From positions 32,023 to 96,022 of the forward strand of contig JAXGGA010003879.1 in NCBI GenBank assembly GCA_038373865.1: a DNA stretch of 64,000 nt, written 5' to 3'. The notes below the pieces were generated by a model. The model was not told the origin of the DNA and did no database searches. It saw nothing but the letters and a program-made list of their open reading frames with translations. Both the position numbers and the translations under genes were made by a program. The first letter of the stretch is position 1, and every line of letters begins with the position of its first letter. This document shows positions 56,327-64,000 of this stretch, piece after piece. This DNA comes from Uloborus plumipes. Its lineage: Eukaryota; Arthropoda; Arachnida; Araneae; Uloboridae.

Positions 56327-57011
56327 GCAACAGATCATTTCGGACAACCGATGCCATCGAATCTCTGTTAAAATGATTTAATTTATGAATTTTTCTTCTC
56401 TAATTACTATACTATTAGGATTTTGAAACTTTTTTTTGTTGCTTAAAATTAATTTAACTTCACTTACCTGTAACAAATATTTTAATGCTATAAAAAAGTA
56501 TCGTATTACTAACTTTTAAAAATTATTTTATTTTATTGTTACAAGCTAAATGGTTGGAAATACGAAGGTTGTTTTTTTTTTTCAACCTCCGATAGGCTAT
56601 AAAAATAAACGGATTCAAATGCAAAAAATATTTTATTATCAAAAGTAAGGTACAATGCTCTACAATTCTCTACATAATCAACTTGACGATTGAAGCATTT
56701 TTTATATCTGTAAACAAGCTTGCTAATAGCCTCCTCGTAGAATGTTGCCGCCAATCATTGGAAGTGAGTTGTGACGGTGTCTTTGGGTTCCACGCCACTT
56801 TGGAAGCACACTGCCTTTCCATAACATAAATTGAAAAAACGTTGAATAATAATAGAGTCAATTAAGATCAATTTTGGTAAAATAAAAAAATATATATACA
56901 TAGGTTGAAAAAAAATGGAAACACTTTATGGCAGAGTTTATTCGAAAACTGCTGAGGGAGAAAAATTATCATTTCATCCTCAGTTATAATTCTTACATCG
57001 CTTACATTAAA
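56327..57011. other. Intergenic sequence
   Basis: AT-rich; may include the missing left part of the pogo-like remnant that follows, but no terminus was found. Confidence 0.4.
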
Positions 57012-57250
57012 TCAATAAAAAGTGTAGCTATTTCTATTTTTTCTATCAATTTTAACAGTAATTTTTTCATTTGTATCATATTCTAAAATTAGAACTTCAG
57101 AATACTTTATGGTTTTCTTTAATTCAAGTTTCCCAAATACATAGTTACCAGCTTTTGCAGTTTTTGTAGCTGAACCGTCAATTCTTTCTAGGTCTGCATC
57201 ATTATCTTTCATTTCATCCCAGAAATTGCGTTATCAGAACTATTTTTCAT
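57012..57250 (-). pseudogene. Decayed pogo/Tigger-like transposase C-terminus
   Basis: After a frameshift near 57215 the frame reads KDNDADLERIDGSATKTAKA, GNYVFGKLELKKTIKYSEVL, ILEYDTNEK. The GNYVxGKLELKKTxKY block parallels NDFVLVEFTTKKK in the element at 31.2-32.5 kb, suggesting related transposases. Inactive. Confidence 0.5.
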
Positions 57251-57707
57251 TTTGAAACCATCATTATTATGAGGGGACACACTTACCCCATAGTGAGGGG
57301 GCCCACTTACCCTAATAGGAAAAAACTACGGGTTAAGTGTGTCCCCCTCCCCTTAAACCCTTATTAAGAATACTTTACGTAAAAAATCCTATTGCAATGT
57401 GTACTTTATGTTAAACTCTACAAGAAAACATTATGAACATAGAAAAAATAATAAAAACTAACTTTGAAACACTTCTTTGAAAAATGTTGCTTGAACTCGC
57501 AAAAAAAAAAAATTTTTTTGGAAAGTTTTTGCCGTAAATCAGATGATATAAAAAAAATTTCCATGAAACCCAAATATATGCAAAACGAATCACTGTGATA
57601 CAATATAACATGATCAGTATAAAAAAGTACAAAAATCATACACGTATTTCAGTTTTAAGGGGGGTGGCCCACTTACCCGAACCTCCCGAACCAACCCTAA
57701 TTATATT
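57012..57707 (-). mobile_element. pogo/Tigger-like remnant with GGGTAAGTGGGCCCC repeats
   Basis: The minus-strand terminus reads TA, then GGGTTGGTTCGGGAGG, then GGGTAAGTGGGCC (57707 inward). GGGTAAGTGGGCCCCC-type words recur at 57273-57355 in both orientations. A transposase C-terminal fragment follows. The opposite terminus is missing. Confidence 0.65.
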
Positions 57708-58715
57708 TTTTTAGCTAGTGGCATCACATTGCATCCCCTTGACTGAGCAAAACTCACGAAAAAAATTGGCTTTCATATTTTTCGTGATGTAACTCATAAT
57801 TTAAGTATTATAGTTCGTTATATGTTTAAAATTAGTTTTATTTAATTATTTAGCATACATAATTACTTAGTTTTTCAAATAGTTTTTTAAAAAAGCATAT
57901 TTGTATCATTTTTTTATTTTTCAAAATCCATGATTGCTCCCTTAAGCCAGTACCTATGATTAAGCTGCAAATGTACGCAAGCCAGAGTTTTTTTCTCTTG
58001 CCCCACCAATGATCCAAACGCACAAACACTTTTTTCTCACTCTCCCCCCCCCCTCCCTTCTTTTTGCAGTCTTTGAAATTTTCAGTGAAGAATAGAAAAT
58101 TTCGATCAAAATGAAGCGGTGTTTCTTAATTTTTTTAGTTTATTTTTCTTGTAAAACTTTTTTTGGCAAAATGAAGGCTTTTCTAAAAAAATTTAATAAA
58201 AATTCACTGGAATATTAACTAGTTCTTGAATTATACTCTCAGTTTGGCTATAAAATAATTTTGTAATTATTTAAAAAATCAGGATTTACCCGTTCGAGAA
58301 AAGTAATATTCTTCATAGAATATCAATCTTTCTTACAGCTGTGGAGAAAAACCTCAAAAATCTGACAAAAGAAAAATCCATCCGTTTGACAAACTCTCTA
58401 CACTTCTAATCAGCTCTTGTCAAAGCATTTCCATTCAAACATGTTTATGACCTCAATAACTCTACTCCATTAGTCGCTTGAGGGCACCGACGAAAATCCG
58501 ACATTTTCTTCTTTACCACGAGTTTAAACCAAGCCAATCATTACGATAATCTGTTTTTCGTTTGATTTTTACTTCTGCAAACAATACAAATTACAGCTGA
58601 TCTAATCACAAACCGATTCATATTAATGATAGAGTGGGAAATGAATGGCTACTAGTAGCAGTGCAGAAGTGTTAACGCTTGAATAGTGGCATATGTCAAC
58701 AATTCTGGATTACTA
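57708..58715. other. Intergenic sequence
   Basis: AT-rich; nothing recognised. Confidence 0.5.
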
Positions 58716-58936
58716 CACTGCGAAAAAATCACTGTTGTTTTTACAGTATAATACTGGCAGCCGAGGTTCCAATTTAAAACTCTAAAATGACAGTAATAAA
58801 TTGTAAAACTAGCAATTTTAGGTTCTTACTGTAAATTTAGAAATTTTACAGTTTAGTACTAGGAGTAGAAATTTTACAGTTTATTACTGTAAAATTAGCT
58901 GTATTATATTGTAAAAACAACATTCATTTCTTAGTG
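58716..58936. mobile_element. CACTG-family MITE, copy 8
   Basis: CACTGCGAAAAAATCACTG to ttcatttcTTAGTG, flanked by TA. A compact copy of 221 bp with one GGCAGCCGAGGTTCC block and three palindromic units. Confidence 0.85.
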
Positions 58937-58938
58937 TA

Positions 58939-60305
58939 AAGTTCGACCACAATGAGTTGGAGAATGTGACAGTAAGATTTTATTCAAGTTGAGAAAGTTT
59001 ATTTCGGAGTTTTCGATAAGGTAGACTGTGATAAACTTATAGCCACATCTAGAGTTACTCATTTCTAGACATTCTAACCATTTGTGTGTTCATTTTTGCA
59101 ACTTGAAGTCCTCTATTTTCGATTTGAGTTGACTCGCCATTTCTTGATGGCACAACTCCTGCTCATATCTCCTACATACATAACAATGTAAATAAACCAG
59201 AGTTTTTTTTATCATTAATGCTACGAAACCATTATCCCATTTCTCTCTATCTTTCTCCTTCTCTCTCTCTTACACACACACATTTTTCTTCCCCGCTCTC
59301 TCTTTCTCACTCATTCTTCTTTTTTTTTTCTTTTTTCTTTTTTTTTCCAGCCTTCTTTGAAATTTAACTCAGAAAAACAAAATGTAGCACCAAAATTTCT
59401 TCAAGATTTTTTTTTTTTTAAATAAAATACTAGCATAAACAAAACCGTATTTAAAACTTTATAGCTAAAAACATTCTAGCAATTAAAGTGGTGTTTCTCT
59501 TGTAATTTTTGAACTTTTTTTGATTTTGTCCACCAAAACAAAACTGATGAACTAAAATGCTCTTCGACTGCGGCAATTTAAATAATAAATAGGTTCAATG
59601 AAAAACCCTGTAGGCACTACCATACACTCTTTCTACTAGCTTTTTTTCCCTCCTAAAATTATAGTCAGACGCATTTTATAATTTCGCTTTAGGATGTCTT
59701 AACAATAAAAAACTAATGCTTTTTATAAAATTGTAATGAACGGAATATTTCAATTATTCTATATTCTTTTCTTTTTTTTAATGATAAACAAGTAAAAACC
59801 AAACTTAATGATGTCCTGAATTATTGTTTGGCTCATTAGAATGTAACCTTTACAAAACATGAGGCATCTAAACCTAAAGGTGTGCAAGCGTAACAATAAT
59901 TTGCCATAAAAAGTATAAATACTTGGAATGAACACAAATCAATTTTATACAAAGAGCCATTAATCGTCATAATCTTAAAAGCTGTTATACAATGTGATTT
60001 TGAGAAAGGCCACAAATAGGAAACTTCTATTGATTCGAACTTTGCATATGTTTTACTCGAAATATTTCCTTTTTCGTTTGCATCTCTATACTTCTTGCTG
60101 TATTTATTAAACAAGACCTAGGTTACGCCCTATTTTTTTCTTTCTTTTGCTATTCAAAAGACCATATAATTCAAAGACCACCTAATAAATACAGTATCTC
60201 AGGCCAATAATGCTTCAGACAAGATTTTTACTAGTCTTCCTTCCTCACAACCATAAGCAAAGTCATGACTCGTAAAGAAAAGGGACTCTGAATAGTTTGA
60301 ATTTG
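58939..60305. other. Intergenic sequence
   Basis: Pyrimidine-rich tract near 59240-59350 (CTCTCT and T runs). No gene recognised. Confidence 0.5.
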
Positions 60306-60307
60306 TA

Positions 60308-60555
60308 CACTGTTAAAACTACAGGTTGCACAAGGCACCTTTAAGGGTGAAACGTTATAGCTCCAGCGGCACCCCCTGAAGGGTTAACACTTGACTCTCT
60401 ATGGCAACATTGAAGGTACCATGGGTCAACCATGGGGTGCCATAAGACGTCCATACGGTGTTACAGGGAGCTAAATGCCACTCTCAAGGGGTACCGCTGG
60501 TGCTACAACGTTTCGCCTTTAAATATGCCTTGTGCAACCTGTAGCTTTAACAGTG
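60308..60555. mobile_element. 248 bp MITE with ~70 bp terminal inverted repeats and CACTG ends
   Basis: CACTGTTAAAACTACAGGTT and following GCACAAGGCACCTTTAAGGG are complementary to the right end over about 70 bp. TA lies on both sides. It shares the CACTG tips and TA duplication with the CACTG family but has an unrelated, GC-richer interior. Confidence 0.88.
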
Positions 60556-60557
60556 TA

Positions 60558-61384
60558 TGTCAACAGTTATTAGTAACCAGGATTTTGGAAGTAAGAGAGA
60601 AAAAGACCAACTTCGGATATCATTATTTTAAAAAGTCACCGACTACGATCCCTTACAGTCCAGGCTGCACCTTCGAAACGAACCCCAATTTCGAACTATA
60701 TGAATAGCAGCTGCTTGTAATTCTAGTTGAAAGAGGAATTGAAATCTCAGTTAACATTGAATATTTTGAACGTTTAATTTAAAGAAGAAAGCAATCGCGC
60801 TCACAGATGTAATACCCGAAGACGAAAGGAAACGTTAAAAAATTGCTTTGTTGATTTGCATTTAATTCTAAGCAGGACATCATTTTCATTATGCAATACG
60901 TTAAATTATGCAAACATTACATTATTAAAAAAATGCTAACGTCCTTGGAAATGCGTTTCTAACCGTCTTTAAACTAATAGTTAGGAAATGATTCCAATTT
61001 TTTGACTGGATAAGTTTCTGGAGTAAATTGACACGTATAAAATCATATAAATGCGTAGGAACAGATTGAAAAGAAGAAATTGAAACTCCACCTGCCAAAC
61101 TTGACGAAGATTTCCTTCGAAAAAATCTCCATCCTTGGGAATAAAAGAGCCCCACCCTATGATAGAGGAGCTTCCTCTGTTTAATCTGGTCCAAATCGGC
61201 CTTGAGTACCCCCCAGCAGTCCGATCATGCCATATAAATATTTTGTGCGAAAGGAATATAGCGTCATACGCTTTTGTTTATTTTGAAGTGACTAGACTCA
61301 TCGATGATGAAGGGGCTTGTAAGTATTCCTCACATGCAAAATATTGTTTTTTTAATAAAATCTAGATTTCTTTTAATCTGTATT
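60558..61384. other. Intergenic sequence
   Basis: Short unassigned frames only, for example a plus-strand frame at 61135-61365. Nothing supported. Confidence 0.4.
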
Positions 61385-61768
61385 AATAATATAAAGCTGA
61401 AGAGTTTGTTTGTTTGAACGCGTTAATCTCAAAAACTACTGGTCCGAATTGGAAAATTCCTTTTATGTTGAATGGTCCCTTTCATCAGGAAGGCTTTAGA
61501 CAATATAACATTACGCTATTTATGTAAGGTGTTATTGTTATAGTTAAAAATAATAATGATTGAAAAGCACGAGCGGATTAGTTTCCACTCTTCTCGAGAG
61601 ATGATGTTTATTAAAAGTATTGTTTTGGAAACTGTGTGTAGAGGGCGCTGGCCGTAGCTAGCCAGTGGTGGCAACCTTGATGCTCTACCGAAACCGGATG
61701 AGGCACTTGACATGCTTTCATTTCTAAGATAGTCCGTGCAAAGCCGGGCCACGTAGCTAGCTGTTGTT
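61385..61768 (+). mobile_element. Deletion derivative of a widespread arthropod repeat
   Basis: Begins taataatataaagctgaaga then gtttgtttgtttgaacgcg and CTACTGGTCCGAATTGG, and ends near GTGCAAAGCCGGGCCACGTA then gctagc. I remember this start and end pair from many arthropod genomes but cannot name the superfamily. Only about 380 bp remains. Confidence 0.5.
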
Positions 61769-63282
61769 AAAATTGTATTGAAATGTTGAATCTTTCTAAA
61801 TTATTTAAATATTTGATCTACTTTTTACTATCCTTTATCATTGTGGCTGCCGTAAGAGCTCGGGATCCACCGAATAAATGTGTGAAAAGGTCGTCATAAA
61901 AAAACAGTGTTCAATTTTTGGCAAACTCTTAGGAGCCCTTCATACCCGGGAAGGGGGTGGGATCTTTCCCATGATATGGAGCCTATATCACCTGCTATGC
62001 TTCTCGTATTCCAGTGCGTTTTATGAAATGCAATAGTACGAGAAAAGTAAATATTTTATTTGGGTTATGTGTGTGTGGGTAATTTTTGCTTCTGCGTATT
62101 ATTCAGCTTGTTGTTCAGCATACTTTGCGCATAGATATGTTGTTTCTTTTTAACTGTCCCTTCAGAAATATTGAATGTGTAAATAACTAAATCAACTGTA
62201 AATAGAAAAAAGAAAATATTTGTAAAATGTTAATACGGAAAAAGAAAAAAGATAGAATAAAACCGACAACAGCGAAATATTATTCATTGGTATATCAAGA
62301 AATATTTAAAAATCGCTTTCAACCCTTTTTTTTTTCCCGACCCACTACAGGTTTTTTAGAAAACTAAGTTTCAGATGTGCTTATAATTTAGATGTGTCCT
62401 ATAATAGACAAGTATATTACAATACCCAGCATATGATTAATATTTTCCCTCAGTCTTAAAGATTGCCGTAGGTCCTACGCCACAAGAAAGCTATCGCTAT
62501 TTAGGACAACCCTACTGTTTAAATGACAGCAGCAGCAATGCACCGACTCAACGAATATGAGTTATAGATTCACAAGCATGCAAAAAAAGCTCAACCCAAA
62601 TACCAGAAACAATATTTTTCAGAAAAATTGCCTAAAAATGAAGGTGCATCTTATAATCTATAATTAACCCTACACTGCATGATTTTTTATTTTTCTTAGA
62701 AAAAAATATATGTGTTTGTCAATGTAATAAAAAAACATGGAGAAATATTTTTAAAAACTTAACTCTAAATTTTCACCACTTTCTAATTAAAAATAGTTTT
62801 GTTGTCAAATGGCTACACCATGCATTCAACAGATAAAAATGATTTTAAATGATAGTCTTGAAATTAGTTTTTTTTTTTTTTTTGTAAAAAAATAGAGGAT
62901 ATCTTTTGGAGGTTCTCTCACGCAAGCTTTCTTTTTTTTGGTTTGTAACTCTCTCTCTAGTTCCTCTGTAGCTAATGGTCTCCCTCTGTTTAATACGATT
63001 TTATTAATTTCACATGTGGGTTTGTTTGTATGCATGTATGTATGTAACTCTGAATAAAAGATAAAATTTACGTTCATTGCAAATACCAAAGTAATATAGT
63101 TAATATTATTTTTAATACTAAAGGCTAAACTGTATTGCATGTTGATATATTATAAGTGCATGTAAACTTAAGTGCCGATATTCAGTAGTTTTGAAAATCA
63201 GAGGGAAACCCGTGATGATCACAGCGCATTCCTATGTAAAAGCATATTTTTTAGTTTCTTTCAAAACTATATTTAAAAATTA
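61769..63282. other. Intergenic sequence
   Basis: AT-rich with T runs and ATGT/GTAT repeats near 63030-63050. No gene recognised. Confidence 0.5.
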
Positions 63283-64000
63283 TTAATGACTAGCAGTACC
63301 CGCACGGCGATGCCCGTGCAACAAATGTAAAGGAAGTTAACTAAATAAAGTTTAATTCACTTTAACCCTCTAAAGTAAAATTATTATATTTGATTCAAAT
63401 GTGCTCCCCAACCTTTTGAATTCCACTAAAAGTCATATTAAAGTTTAAATCAATTCTCCAAATAAACGTTTCAATGGAACTTTTGAGATAACTGTAGTGG
63501 CAAGATTTTCGAAAACTCTCAACGAACACAGCAATTTTGCCCTTGAAGTTTAATATAATCCACCGATTTAACTGTAATTTCAATGTAAAATTGGTCGCCA
63601 AATTTGAATTTATTAACATAGGGAACCGATTGTGTCAGGTAGCTCAGACTCAACCATTCTTCCATGATTTTAATTTGAACATTAAAAGGCAAGAAATATA
63701 ATTTTATTCGCACCATCTCTTTGAAGTGATTACAATCTATAACAGTAACCCTCAAATAAGCAAGATTTCCCTGGCTGGGAGGTTTGGTAAATTTCCAGAT
63801 TGTTGCCAAACTTTACGACGCCAAATACGAGGAGTAACTTCATAGCGGTGTTACAGAAAATGTCAGAATGGAACTATTAAAAATTTAGGTTTGGAGGCAT
63901 TATATACATGTTTACTTGTCCGTGTAAGCACAACGTTTGTGCCAACTGAAATCTAAAATGAACACGTTTTGAAAGCTTTTCCCTATTGATTTTTTGTTTG
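63283..64000 (-). mobile_element. Probable repeat starting at ACTAGCAGTACCCGCACGGC, running off the window
   Basis: The ctagcagtacccgcacggcg then atgcccgtgc motif is related to the CTAGCT..CCCGGCTTTGCACGG end of the 61.4 kb element. A 96-residue frame on the minus strand (63809-63519) starts MATIWKFTKPPSQGNLAYLR and ends LQGQNCCVR. I do not recognise it; it may be part of the element or chance. Confidence 0.4.

Noticed and set aside
63519..63809. 96-residue minus-strand frame as a host gene
   Set aside because: No recognised domain, no clear splice or promoter context, and it lies beside a repeat terminus; kept only as part of a probable repeat.

Overview
The window is animal nuclear DNA, about two-thirds A+T. 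It has spliced genes, large introns and dense transposon debris, and no bacterial or organellar signature. TATA/TCAGT-type core promoters, tiny signal-peptide first exons and mariner, pogo, hAT and piggyBac remnants suggest an arthropod. A spider or other chelicerate is my best guess, but the sequence does not prove it.

Three genes can be supported, all on the minus strand. (1) Positions 13152-2622 hold a five-exon gene for the protein-only mitochondrial RNase P catalytic subunit (PRORP/MRPP3). All splice phases agree, giving a predicted 536-residue protein with intact catalytic aspartates and zinc ligands. (2) Positions 27307-24598 hold a two-exon gene for a secreted protein of about 196 residues with five 12-residue repeats. 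A TATA/TCAGT promoter precedes its first exon, and the intron holds damaged duplicates of that promoter and first exon. (3) Positions 46898-41262 hold a two-exon gene for a predicted secreted peptide of about 67 residues, with a 5.4 kb intron packed with nested insertions. I recognise no function for genes 2 and 3.

Most of the rest is mobile DNA. By region: 0-1.4 kb, three short inverted-repeat elements; 2.6-13.2 kb, PRORP with a dead mariner, a SINE and two foldback/MITE elements in its introns; 14.8-19.7 kb, MITEs and a hAT element nested inside a CACTG-ended repeat; 23-24.5 kb, piggyBac-like and mariner remnants; 24.6-27.4 kb, gene 2; 27.6-28.8 kb, a ~250 bp tandem repeat split by a SINE; 29.3-32.5 kb, two pogo/Tigger-like elements with TA target duplications and subterminal repeat words; 33-37.6 kb, hAT ends, a MITE and a SINE; 41-47 kb, gene 3; 47.5-50.8 kb, a 3.4 kb element with ~960 bp inverted arms and a decayed coding region; 53.9-64 kb, further MITEs, a piggyBac MITE and a pogo remnant.

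The most dominant pattern is a CACTG...CAGTG repeat family with at least eight copies, built from short palindromic units. Three copies have been split by three unrelated elements. Three tRNA-derived SINEs with different heads share body sequence. No functional tRNA, rRNA or CRISPR array was seen.
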